NCBI GenBank assembly: GCA_030544235.1
Contig: CM060465.1
Span: 15,881,988 to 15,945,987, forward strand
Reading direction: 5' to 3'
DNA from: Lepturacanthus savala
Taxonomy: Eukaryota > Chordata > Actinopteri > Scombriformes > Trichiuridae
Length of the DNA stretch: 64,000 nucleotides
Every line of letters starts with the position of its first letter. Position 1 is the stretch's first letter. Positions 25,049 through 35,870 of the stretch are shown in pieces. Under the pieces are notes generated by a model that saw nothing but the letters and a program-made list of their open reading frames with translations, searched no databases and had not been told where the DNA came from. The translations under genes were made by a program, and so were the position numbers.

Positions 25049-26599
25049 GAGAAAGATACTGGTGTCATATATACATAATAAAGTCCATATGTTGTCATAT
25101 ACTTATGGTGTCATATATAGTTGATATGGTGCTAATACATATTCTGCTCCACATTTAAAAATCCTACATGACATGAACTCCTCTAGTATTTTCTTGCACG
25201 TTTCGCTGATGTAGAGATTAAATGCAGTTTATTGTTCTGTACACTTTGTACTTCTGTAAAAATAAAATTTTAAAAGGTATCACTCACTCATCTTTTTTCA
25301 TTTGTACCTTTATAAACACATCTCGGTTTTAGTCACGTCCATCACAAGTATAATTTTGTAATTATTATTATAAGTTCATGTATTTATATAATTATCTTGA
25401 AAGAATCAGAACCAGATTTACTGGCCAGGTTTGTGCATGCCAAACAAGGAATATGCCTCCAGTATATGTCAGCTCTCTGTACACTAGTATAAATAAATAA
25501 TTACCAAAAGACAAAGACAAAAGACAAAGTGTGAAAAAGTAAGAGTGAAGGAAGTTCATGATTTTGCATATTCCTTTGCATATTTTATGAGCTCCCTAAA
25601 ATATCTTTACAAATATATAAATACAGAAATAACCTTTATTATATTAACCACCTTTATTGTATTGTAATGCATTTATTTGGTTACCTTTTTATTTATATTA
25701 AAAATATAATATATGTTATTCTCTTTGTCGTAATTGTGTAATTGGTGGCATGACATTGTAATGGGGTGATTAGGTTATGTTCTGCTTTTCATGAGCTGTA
25801 TCATCAATCACAGTTTTATAATCATTTTGTCATACATGAAACATCACAACAACCACACACAGCATATTAACTGATGTACACAATTTCAAAAATTAGAATG
25901 AGTATATTTGGCAATTATTTTAACAAAAAAGTATAAGTAATTATTAGAGATATTTTTTCTGGAAAAGGTTTGGCTTTTACCTCACAATATTAACAAACAA
26001 GATTAAAGAAATATCCTTCAAAGAGGTTTTAATCAACAAATATTTACATCCAAAGATACAAAAATACAACAAAAATCTAAATTCACAGTTTCAGTCATTT
26101 TGACTAAATTTTACATTCACAGAACCAAATTGTCAGGCAAGAAACATTAGCATATGTCAAAGAATATGTCATCTCCGTCTCTGACCGTGAGAACAAAAAA
26201 AGATTTTAAAACATACTTTATTAATAATTAATTTATTTAAGCTTTACAAAATATTTGATGAATCATTTTCTCTTCTTGTTTTTTTTTTTCTTTTTTCACT
26301 CTTAAACATTCTGCTATGATCCCCTGGCATATTCATAATTACGTGTTTATACACAATGTTATATATACTTGTACAGTTGTGTATTCAATACTGTGTACAC
26401 GTGTGCTATAGCTAAAGTAAAAAAAGAAAAGAACATCAACAACACCCTGGAAACACCCACCAAAAACTGATGTAATAGTTCCCCGCCCGCAGCGGAACCA
26501 TTTCTCTGTCCGCCGTGTTTCTGGGGGAAGGATTTCGTGCTGGGCTGATTCTCACGCTGTTTCCCACCACTCTGTTACTTGACTTAACTTCTCTTCGCG
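25049..26599. other. Spacer between aars1 promoter and exosc6 start; exosc6 5' UTR/promoter at its end
   Basis: About 1.5 kb, AT-rich and without a coding exon. A piece of a dispersed repeat (AGAATCAGAACCAGATTTAC near 25402-25458) resembles the copy at 53311-53370. The end (26475-26599) is GC-rich, with a CCCCGCCC GC box near 26481-26488 and no TATA box, and probably is the exosc6 promoter and 5' UTR. The two genes are divergent but about 1.6 kb apart, so this is not a compact shared promoter. Confidence 0.6.
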
Positions 26600-28607
26600 A
26601 TGCCGACCGACACTAAGCGTCTACGCGGCCCAGAGGTGTCACAAAGCCCGCGGCTGTTCGTGTGCAAGCCGGCGGCCGTCCTCCCCTCACACGGGCCCAG
26701 AGCGGACGGGCGGCCGCGGGACCAGGTGGACGTCCGGCCTGTGTTCGTCCGGTGCGGCCTGGTGAGCCAGGCCAAAGGGTCCGCCTACATGGAGGCTGGA
26801 AACACCAAGCTGATGTGCTGCGTGTACGGCCCCAGAGAAACGGAGCGGAAAGATGAGACCGATATGAAATGTGGAAGGTACCCTAACTACGTATCTATTT
26901 ATTTATTTTTATTGCTCCGAAGCTCGACTTTAATTCACAATAAGCAACGCAGGTACAGTTTCTACAGTGTCTTTTTATGACCAATAGACGGAAAAAAACG
27001 TATCAGAGTTGAGAGAGAAGTTACATGTGATGCCTTAAAGTGGCAGAATTCTTCAACATGTCATATAAAACAAAAAGAACTTAACACCAAAATCAGTGCA
27101 AGTGCAAACCAGGCCAGTGCGCCTAAAACTGCAACCTAACAAATGACTTAATTAAAATAAAAACAATGTACATCATCTCCATCATCATTACTTATGGACC
27201 TTGCTGCCCTCCACCTTTATATTCTTTTTCCCCATTGTCATGGCAAATTATTAACTATTGTTAGTTCTTATTAACAGTGAATGGATGAAATAAAAATTCG
27301 GTTGTTCTGGCCAGAGTCTCAGTTCAGCAGAGGTTAGAGCACATCTGAAGAAGTGAGCCCAGAGAAGCAGGTGCAGTACAGTTTTATACACTACATGTCA
27401 CATGTAGTCACATGTCACATGTGTCACATGTCACATCACACTTTCAGAGGAACTTGCCTGGTTTCACAACTAAACGAAGTAGTTTTAGTGGTATTTTGTA
27501 TGGAAAGTTCATCTGATGTATTTCACAATCGCTATGCATAACTCATTAAAGGGTAAAGGGGAAATGTAAGGTTTATTAAGGCCACCGCCCAACAGTGCAT
27601 GAGGTTAACAGTTTACAAAGTAATAGGCACAATCTGTAGTAATAATTATTACAAGCAATCGATCAATCAAAAAATGTTTAATCTCAATCATTGTAACTCT
27701 TAATATCAATTTCCTCTAAACCAGCTATAAAACAATGAGGAAAGCAGTAAGATGGTTATATTTGTATAAGTTTACCTATTGTTGTTTTGGGAAATCCTGC
27801 ATTCTGCCTTTAAATAGGCCCCAAAATTCCTCTTGATTTTGTTAACAGGAAGGCATGTAGCGTGGTTACCCGAGAACATAAGTATTTACTAGCATATCCA
27901 ATTATTATACAATTATACAATACAATTATACAATTATCGTTGCCTGTAAGTAACTATGCTTCTTATATTTAATATTTTAATATGTAGGACTAAAACTACC
28001 TAGTCATTATTTCGTGTTTTATTATTAGTTTAAGAAGTCTGTCTTTCTCTGTGTATCCAGGTTGACGACAGACATGCGTTTCGCTCCATTCTCCTGCCCA
28101 GAGAGGGGCTCCTGGATTCAGGGGAGTCAGGAAAAGGACTTTTCCCTGATGCTGCACGAGAGCCTGCAGCCAGCCGTGTGCCTCCACAAGTACCCCCGCT
28201 CTCAGGTGGAGGTCAACGTCATGGTCCTCGAAAACAGCGGTTCAGTCCTGGCCCACGCCATCACGTGCGCCTCTCTCGCTCTGGCGGACGCAGGGATCGA
28301 AATGTACGACCTGGTGCTTGGATGCGCCATTCGCCAGGACGGCGCCTCCTACATGGTCGACCCTACTTACGCGGAAGAAAACAGCGGCAGCTCAGCCAGC
28401 AGCAAGAATCAAGGCGGCCTGACGGTGGCGTTCCTGCCCAGCCTGAACCAGATTTCCGGGCTGCAATCAGACGGAGAGATGACCGAAGAGACTCTGACAG
28501 CGGGGGTCCGGACCTGCATTGAGGGAAGCTATAAAATCTACCCAGTGGTCCAGCAAGCCCTGGCTAAGGCTGTGCGAAAGGCTGCTCCCCCGCCTTCAGA
28601 GAGCTGA
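26600..28607 (+). CDS. exosc6: Exosome complex component MTR3, complete, two exons
   Basis: Non-catalytic RNase PH-like subunit of the six-member ring of the RNA exosome, which threads RNA to the nucleases for 3'-5' processing and decay in nucleus and cytoplasm. Exons: 26600-26877 (donor GTACCC) and 28061-28607 (acceptor TATCCAG, stop TGA). Joined length is 825 nt, 274 residues, against 272 in human. Matching blocks: MPTDTKRLRGPEVSQSP, VRCGLVSQAKGSAYMEAGNT (human LLSQAKGSAYLEAGGT), ALADAGIEMYDLVLGC (human ALADAGVEMYDLVVGC) and a YPVVQQALAKAVRKAA end. The first ATG in a GC-rich context is chosen because the following residues match the human N terminus. Human EXOSC6 is, to my recollection, a single-exon gene; here an 1183-bp intron splits the coding region. 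The ring subunit lacks catalytic residues in vertebrates as expected. Confidence 0.96.
27393..27440. repeat. CACATGT-type short tandem repeat in exosc6 intron
   Basis: About seven imperfect repeats of (T)CACATG(T) within 48 bp. Each CACATG(T) unit is nearly palindromic and contains an E-box (CANNTG). Confidence 0.8.
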
Positions 28608-28670
28608 GAGACTTGTTTAACAATAACATGACTGCATCTATTTTTCTATGTTTGCTATGATGATCTTTAA

Positions 28671-28676
28671 ATTAAA
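28671..28676 (+). terminator. exosc6: Probable exosc6 polyadenylation signal
   Basis: ATTAAA 64 bp after the stop codon, in an AT-rich segment, followed by TTTTTCGATAT. It would give a very short 3' UTR. Confidence 0.5.
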
Positions 28677-28805
28677 ATTGATGAGACTTATTTCACTCTT
28701 AACTGGGTCTTTTTCGATATTTAGCAAATATATGTGACCATACAAGGATAAACATACGCACAAAATATCATAAAAAAAAGGTATTAACAAAACAAATCAA
28801 GATAT

Positions 28806-29650
28806 ACACTACTGGTCAAAAGTTTTAGAACACCTTGATTTTTCAGTTTTTATTGAAATTTGCTGCTATTTTCTGATCTGACAGCCCAGAGGTACGATGT
28901 AGGGGGGCACAAGCAAAAATTGTGGCACTTGTAGGACATTTTTGGATCAACTTTCAAGACTTCATTTACAGTATTGTTCAAAATAATAGCAGTGCAATGT
29001 GACTAACCAGATTAATCCAGGTTTTTAATATATTATATCAATTGGGCAGTTGGTTGAAAGGGGTGTGTTTTAAAAAAAAAAAATAAAAAAAAATGGCAGT
29101 TTCTGCCGTTGACTTCACAAACTGAAAAAATATTTTGTGCAAACTTTTGCGTTTCTAGGATTTAGCAATCTTGTGAATCACTAATATTCAGTTGTATGAC
29201 CACAGTTTGTTTTTGTTGTTTTTTTTTATATAATTGCTTCACATCTGTGTGTCATGGAGTCAACCAACTTGTGGCACCTTTCAGCTGTTATTCCACTCTG
29301 ATGTTGTTTAACAACATTCCACAATTTTTTGGTTTTTCTTCAGAAACAGCATATTTTCATGTTTCCCCACCAGTTCTCGATTATATTAAAGTCCAGGGAT
29401 TGACCTGGCCACTCCATAACATACATTTTATTTGTTTGGAACTAGGATGCTGCCGGTTTACTGGTGTGTTTGGGGTTGTTGTTAAAACGCAAGGCGTTTC
29501 CTTTCAGCCTAAGGCAACATGGCCTCTTCATGTATTTTGATATATGCAAACTGATCCATGATCTCTGGTATGTGAGTAGTATACTCATACCCTGATAGAA
29601 GATTTTGGCCACCGCTGAAGCCATTTCCAAATGCAACCCTACTTTTTATT
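28806..29650 (-). mobile_element. Decayed Tc1/mariner element with 3' part of transposase
   Basis: On the - strand the segment 29640-29230 reads as a Tc1-type transposase C-terminal half with many lesions. FNNNPKHTSK corresponds to the second-Asp block (usually DNDPKHTSK), EWPGQSLDFN-IIENWW to EWPSQSPDLNPIENLW, and KLVDSMTHRCEAI to KLVDSMPRRCEAI. The start of the element is GTATTGTTCAAAATAATAGC near 28973, a known fish Tc1 terminus. It lies inside or next to a second terminus, CTACTGGTCAAAAGTTTTAG near 28808. The conserved Asp is replaced by Asn and the reading frame is broken, so no active enzyme is expected. Confidence 0.8.
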
Positions 29651-29885
29651 GTCAGAAAAATTTGAAGCTTCAAGTCCCAAATGTGGACTATACCACATAT
29701 AAGAAGTATAAATGAATATATGGGTGGAAATCATCACTGCAGACCCCTCACAAAAACCTGTTTGATCTGCTCATTTCTGGTAGTCGCTAGACGACAGTTT
29801 CTTCCCCCAGGTTGTGTCCCTTATCTCCCTGTAATCCACCTGTCATTGCATGCCTGTCGCATTGTTTGTACTCATAAATATATTT

Positions 29886-31070
29886 ACACTACTGTTCAAA
29901 AGTTTTAGAACATACATTTTTTCCATTTTTATTGAAACGTAAATAGTTTAATTCCAATGAATACCTTATAGAATTCATTAGATCCATATATATATATATA
30001 TTTTTCTGTACTGTATATATGACTGGAGAGAGCATATAAATACTTACACGACTTATAGCTTTTCTGCAGTAATGAACATACAGTAGTGTTCAAAATAATA
30101 GCAGTCCAATGTGACTAACTAGATTTATTAGGTTTTTATTATATTTTTGAAATATTGTGAGAGACTCTGGATTTCATACTTTTTGGGGGGTAAAACATAT
30201 TAAACTAATGAAAATGGCATTTATTCTGATTAATTATCCGTAATATTGAAGGGAACTTATTTCATTAAAATTTAGGTCAAATGGGAAAAGCACTCGTATA
30301 TAATAATAACCCTCACCTAGTGTGAGTGGTGTAGTTTTATATTGCAGTAAAGGTAGATATCACAATATAGGAATTGTTTTCTAAATTAATTTCAAAAAAA
30401 GCTTTTAAAGAAACTTTATTAATATTAATAGGACACAAACCTTTTTTTTCCACATAAGCAGCTTTGACTTTAATCACCTCATTTTACAAAGTGTTCCTGC
30501 AGCAATTCCATTGCCATTTTATAACCCCTGACAGGAGCCATTGGCAGCTTTGTAAGTGTGTTTGTGGCTGCCCTCTTGTGTACTGCTGGGGGAAGTATAG
30601 AGAGTCGGCCTTATTATTTGCCTTTTTTTCCACATAGTGCTGGGAAGCTCTGATAAACACCCTGCATGAAAGAGAACCTCCACTAAAAACTGGAATTTCC
30701 TTTGTTGGTAGAGAATTTGAAGACTGCTCTTCCATCTGGAGCTTTGTTATCTGATTTTTTTTGTTTGCGTCATACAGTAATGGACCAGAAACAGATGACT
30801 TGTTCCTCCATGTGCTTGAATTTTTGAACCATGAATTGTGGTTGCTGCTTCAGATGCTTGTTGATATGATTGGGAAAGATCTTGCACATTTTCATATTTT
30901 ATAGACGAATGCGCCTTTCCATGCAAGATAAGCAATTAAGTTCTTTTGCATCAGGATAGAGAGGTGTAGCGTTTTCCTTAGATCATGCACCTTTCCTGAT
31001 ATATGACTCCATCCCATTTGGTGCTGCGTTGTCTCCATTGCTAGTTTATACTGTACATGTTAGCAGGGGA
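29886..31070. mobile_element. Second copy of the same two Tc1-type termini plus decayed interior
   Basis: CTACTGTTCAAAAGTTTTAG near 29888 and GTGTTCAAAATAATAGCAGT near 30087 repeat, in the same order and orientation, the pair found near 28808 and 28975. The sequence 30400-31070 looks like repeat interior (long AT-rich blocks, stop-ridden frames on both strands). I cannot assign it to a known family. No inverse terminus is found on the right, so the right border is approximate. Confidence 0.5.
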
Positions 31071-31828
31071 AGCTGGAATTTCAACATCAAGTTGAAGCCG
31101 TTTTTTAGAGTTAGTTGGAATCCTGTCATAGGCTGCAGCTCCCACTCATTTCCATCATCATCATCATCTTCATCACATCACCATGATCATCATAGTTTGA
31201 ACATGTCAAATGTGTATTTTCACTTCCTGTTCACATTGTCTTTCATTCATCAGTCAATTATTGCTTGCCTTGTTTAATTGATCTTACTGTGAGTTGCCTT
31301 AAACGTTGTTCGATTCAGTCTCAGACCGTGTTTTCCATATTATTTCTAAATATTAATACATAATTATTCCACACAGCCCTTTATTGCGTTAATATTGTCA
31401 ATGCACTTAGGCTTAGACCCCCTTTTTTTACTTTGCTGTTCTTTATGCATTGTTGACCAGATAACTTTCGTTGGAGCTCATTACTCAACACTGTCAGATT
31501 TCTAATGAAAGGGTGGATCTGAGGTCAAAAAGCTGATTCAGCGTAACTCCATTACACAACATTGTCAAAAAAGAAAACAAATAAAACCCCTGAAAGGTGT
31601 ACATTCACTGTGTTAGTCATGAAATTCAAATGGCTGGAGTTCAGTTTGTCATTTGATGGGGTCATAAATTTTCACTGACTTTTTTTGGGCCCCTTTTTTG
31701 TTTAACTTTAGTTAGTTGCCTAAAAGCTGTTTTCACTGTTTAATGTTTGTCTTGTTCTACAGCTCTGCTCCACATGCTTATGATTTTATAATTAGCTTTT
31801 TTTTTCTTTTTACACAAATATCTTCATA

Positions 31829-32348
31829 CAGCTCTGGAAAAAATAAGAGACCACTGCATTTTTTTTTAAAAATCAGCATCTCTGCATGTATTTCAGTCAT
31901 TCCATTCCAGCCTCATTCTGCTTAAAGACATACCAGGAGTGGAATAAAATCACTCAAGATCAGTGGTGAAAACTTGTGGAGAGCATGCCAAGACACATGA
32001 AAGCTGAGATTATAAATAAGGGTTATTGCACCAAATATTGACTTCTGAACTTTTGTGTTAACATTAGTATTATGTTGATATAAAATGAATTTGATCTTTT
32101 TTCTTTGCATTGTTTGAGGTCTAAAACATTGTATCTTTTTTGTTATTGTATTGTATCTTTATTGTATATTTGTCATTTTCTGCAAATAAATGCTCTAAAC
32201 AATAATATTTTTATTTCAAATTTGGTTAAAATATCAGTAGTTTATAGACTCAAACAACAATGTTCCTTTTGCCCAAACACATACCTATACATAGTAAAAT
32301 CAGGAAAACTGATAATTTTGCAGTGGTCTTATATTTTTTCCAGAGCTG
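31829..32348. mobile_element. Tc1/mariner-type MITE, TA target duplication intact
   Basis: Left end CAGCTCTGGAAAAAATAAGA, right end inverse (TTTTTTCCAGAGCTG), each flanked by TA (31827-31828, 32349-32350). The inner part GACCACTGCA matches TGCAGTGGTC. The interior, about 460 bp, is AT-rich with no transposase. Confidence 0.88.
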
Positions 32349-32622
32349 TATATCATATACTCTGGTAAAATGTCAGGGAATTAAACAGATATTGCCCAAG
32401 CCTCATCCAGATGCAGCCCTCACATTAATGACTTTTGTAGGAATTCTGTACTGTTCTGGCAGAGGGCTCCACCAGGATTCCACAGAAGCTGACCCTTTGT
32501 GACCATTAAGTTTGTCCAGTTTTGGAGAGGATCCAAGGGGTTGTTTGTTCTGATACTGATACTGGCTGTTCCCAGCATCAGTTGTTTGTCCAAGTTATGT
32601 AGAAGTAGATTGGTGCTAGAGG

Positions 32623-32722
32623 TCAGTCATTTCCCATACCTGCTTATTCCTTATTAGGGTCACAGGGGTCTGATGGAGCCAATCCCAGCACATTGCAGGT
32701 GAGAAGCAGGGATACACCCCAG
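32623..32722 (-). mobile_element. Fragment of SINE-like repeat (tail end only)
   Basis: Reads GGTCAGTCATTTCCCATACC then GCTTATTCCTTATTAGGGTC and GGATACACCCCAG; this is the inverse of the 3' part of the copy at 41991-42353. The 5' part is missing. Confidence 0.75.
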
Positions 32723-33520
32723 TTTACAGCTAAAGCAGACACTATGGGTTTGCATGAGCTGTCAGGATCCACCCTTGTTGTCACCACACAGAGATCAACT
32801 GTCAAAGCAGGTTGTCATGTACTTGTACAGTATGAATCCACTTAATGTCGTTCTCTCTAATCATTGTTTAGGTGTTGATATGCTTATGGAGCCAAATATG
32901 CCGAATGTGCCAATGGAAGGCTTGTGGTAGGATGCACAAAGGCTGAACTGTGCTCAGGTGACATCAATGCAGTTCTTACCAACAGCACAGCATGCTAAGT
33001 AAAATCCTGAACACAAAAGCATAATTTTTTTAAAAAACATACACTTTTCTTGTGTCATTTAGTTTATATTGTGTGTGGTATGTGCAGACGGAGAGAGGAA
33101 GGCCAATGAAGTGTGTTGCACTTTTAGTCCACCCACCTTATCAGTGTGTCATTTTTACACTTTGGTGTGATTGGGAGGCTGAGGTCAGTCAAAGACCTTC
33201 TTTTCCCGAAACATGACTGTCCCAGCATTCCAAAGTTTAACATCATAATGATGAAAAAGATGTTTTCCAGTAGGCTAATGCACTTATTTATGCTGCAAAA
33301 TGTGTGTCCCCCTGCTTTTCACTGTGAAATTAGGCTTAGCTATTAAATAACAGGCAATGTATAATGCATTGCATATGTAATTCACAGACCTTTGTAAGTA
33401 AAACCAAAAAACTGGACATGCATAATCAGTTTTTTCGACTAAAAGTCATGGATATTGAAAGATGTTGGTGTTAATCGTTCAATGACAGGTAAGCAAGCTG
33501 ATTTGTCAAAGATCCTCAAC

Positions 33521-33524
<4 letters not shown>

Positions 33525-33566
<42 letters not shown>
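33525..33566. repeat. (TA)21 microsatellite
   Basis: Pure TA dinucleotide run of about 42 bp. Confidence 0.95.
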
Positions 33567-33570
<4 letters not shown>

Positions 33571-33639
33571 AATATACAGGTCTATAATTACCAGTAGTGG
33601 AGCCTTTAAAGAAAAAAACCTACACACAAAGAAAAAAAA

Positions 33640-34436
33640 AAGTCTACACATCCCTGTTAAAATACCAGTTTTAAGTTATGTCAAAAACTGACACCAAGAT
33701 AAATAGATTCAAAACCTTTTTCATCATTAATGTGACCTATAACCTGTACAATTCACTTGAAAAACAAACTGAAATCTTTCAGGGAGGTGAAATAAAAATA
33801 AACAACAACTGGTTCACACCCTCTTCTAACTGAGAATGTGGCTGTGTTCGGATTTAACCAATTACATTCACCTCATGTTAAGTTGGAGTCAGCACACAGA
33901 GTGGTAGAATGAAGCCTTATCTTACAAAGTACATCCAAGTCCTTGGTCCTTGGTCCTGGGTCTGAGGTTAATTGGAGACTCTAAATTGCCCGTAGGTGTG
34001 AGTGTGTGAGTGAATGGTGTGTGTGCCCCATGATTGGCTGGCGACCATCTGGGGTGTATCCCTGCCTCTCACTGTAATGCGCTGGGATTGGCTCCAGCAG
34101 ACCCCTGTGACCCTAATGAGAAATAAGAGGGTATAGAAGATGACTGACATTTTAAAACATCTACATACAGCATGGTCTGATGAAACCAAGGTTGAACCTC
34201 TGCAATTTGTCAGACTATGAGCGGTTTTGCAAAAATGAGTGGGCAAATATTGACACAACAAGATGTGCCACGCTGATAGACTCCTACCCAAGCCAAAGGT
34301 GCTGCAACAAATTGTTTAATGGTGTGCAACCAGGTTATTTTAAGTTTATTGATTTATGTTTTTCCTTAGGTTTTCTCAATTGTGTTGTATAGATTACAGG
34401 TCTCATTAAAGGTAAAAGAAAAGTTGTATCCACTGT
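33640..34436. mobile_element. Broken Tc1-like element interrupted by a SINE-like repeat
   Basis: The 5' part has GTCTACACATCCCTGTTAAA near 33641 and AATGTGACCTATAACCTGTA, typical of one fish Tc1 family. After a SINE-like insert (33949-34148) come transposase remnants on the + strand: WSDETKVE near 34170 (the Asp block before the catalytic loop) and KNEWANIDTTRCATLIDSYP near 34220, a recognisable transposase C terminus. The 3' end GTTGTATCCACTGT near 34423-34436 is inverse to the family's usual start. Most of the transposase is deleted. Confidence 0.75.
33949..34148 (+). mobile_element. Internally deleted SINE-like repeat
   Basis: Begins GGTCCTGGGTCTG and jumps straight to AGGTTAATTGGAGACTCTAA. 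Compared with the copy at 41991-42353 it lacks about 95 bp between GGTCTGGG and GAGGTTAATTGG, and all of the 5' head. It ends GTATAGAAGATGACTGAC. Confidence 0.75.
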
Positions 34437-34451
34437 GTATATATACATAAA

Positions 34452-34453
<2 letters not shown>

Positions 34454-34523
<70 letters not shown>
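34454..34523. repeat. (GT)n microsatellite, about 35 units
   Basis: Uninterrupted GT run of about 70 bp close to the end of the broken Tc1 element. Confidence 0.95.
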
Positions 34524-34524
<1 letters not shown>

Positions 34525-35659
34525 CCTACAACATTTACTGTGTCAGTGTTCTTCATCAATTTAGCACGGTAGTAGCAGTCCTCCATGCTGTTCAGTGATT
34601 GGGTATGATGTGGACCGGATGCTTGTGTATATCATCTCTGCTATTCATTGTACTATATTCATTGCAATTCAAACAATCGATCAATCGATCAAACTCTATT
34701 TGTCGCACGTGATCACAGTAGAACATAATCAATTCTTTCATTTGGTGTGTGTTTACTCTCATGTCCACCAGTCTGACACAGACCTTATGATGTTGCTGTT
34801 TCCTGCTCTAAACCAGACAATACATCTGCCATCATCAGCTATCTGTGGGCACTGAGACATGTAACACAATGCGGTCAGCGCTCCAGTCACACCAACAGAT
34901 TCTCTTCCTCTCAGTCATTCTGCATTCATACACACCGCCAGCATTTTATGCTTCAAAGGGAGGTTTCACAAGTGACAAACACACGTAGGTTTATTGTGGT
35001 TCATAGCATACGACCGCTACAAATCAAGAGGGAATCTGCAGGAGTCCATTTATTTTTTAGGAGTTTGGTTCAAATATTCACACCAACCAACAACAATTCC
35101 ATTCAGCTTGGCTCCGTTCCACTTTGTTTGCTTCCAACAGAAAAACATTGTTTGCGTCTGCGCGATGGCCACTTGAGGCTGGCTTCAAAAGCGAGCCAAT
35201 CCCCATAGGCCCCCATGTTAAAATGCCCAGCTTTACAAGAGAAATAAACATGTTTACAGCCCACTACATAAAGTGGAGGGAGGATTCTTTTGTAACTTAC
35301 CTGTTAAACTTTTAATATTGCTTAAAGTTATGCACATTTAAGGAGACCAACAACACAGTCTTGTCCCAATATGGTTATGGGAAAGACCAGGAGAGACTTT
35401 TAAATGCAAGTTATTTATACAGCTAGTGGGTTATACACATGAGTTACAACCTTGGTCGGATGAATAGTTTACTTCTTATTTCCCGTAGGCTTATCATTGG
35501 CCGGATCACTAGCTGGCTTCGGCAAGGATATAGCCTCGCTGCTTCTACTTCTCATTAGTCTTAATTTTCTTGACCAGTTGCCATAGATAGAGGATTAGAA
35601 ATAAATCAAGGTAATGTGTAATCTTGAACAGCTAGTTCAAGATTGCACATCACCTAGAT

Positions 35660-35870
35660 GAGTGGGCTAGTGATAGAGTGTTTACTCTGAGACTGGGACG
35701 TTGGGGGTTCAATCCTCAAATGTTACTCATTGTCTCCCTGCTTGGTACTCTGTATTTGGGTGTTGGACTTGGGCGCTTAGATCACCCAATGGTCCCTACT
35801 CCCTTGGGGGATGGGTCAGAAGTGGAGAAACTGTAATTTTCCATTTTGGGAATAATAAAGTCTTAAAAAA
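35660..35870 (+). mobile_element. tRNA-derived SINE
   Basis: The head GTGGGCTAGTGATAGAGTG resembles a pol III A box, and GGGGGTTCAATCC about 45 bp later matches a B box. The body CATTGTCTCCCTGCTTGGTA and GGGGATGGGTCAGAAGTGGA match a SINE that I recognise from many fish genomes. The tail has AATAATAAAGTC, a LINE-like 3' end used for retrotransposition. Several substitutions show it is old. Confidence 0.8.

Noticed and set aside
24880..26599. Compact bidirectional promoter shared by aars1 and exosc6
   Set aside because: The two inferred starts are about 1.6 kb apart and separated by AT-rich repeat-containing sequence.
30484..30935. Gene on the - strand (MEEQSSNSLPTKEIPVF and MLILHGKAHSSIKYEN frames)
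   Set aside because: Two short frames without splice logic or domain similarity, lying within decayed Tc1-type repeat sequence.
34335..34586. ORF with THTHTH repeat
   Set aside because: Produced by the (GT)n microsatellite.
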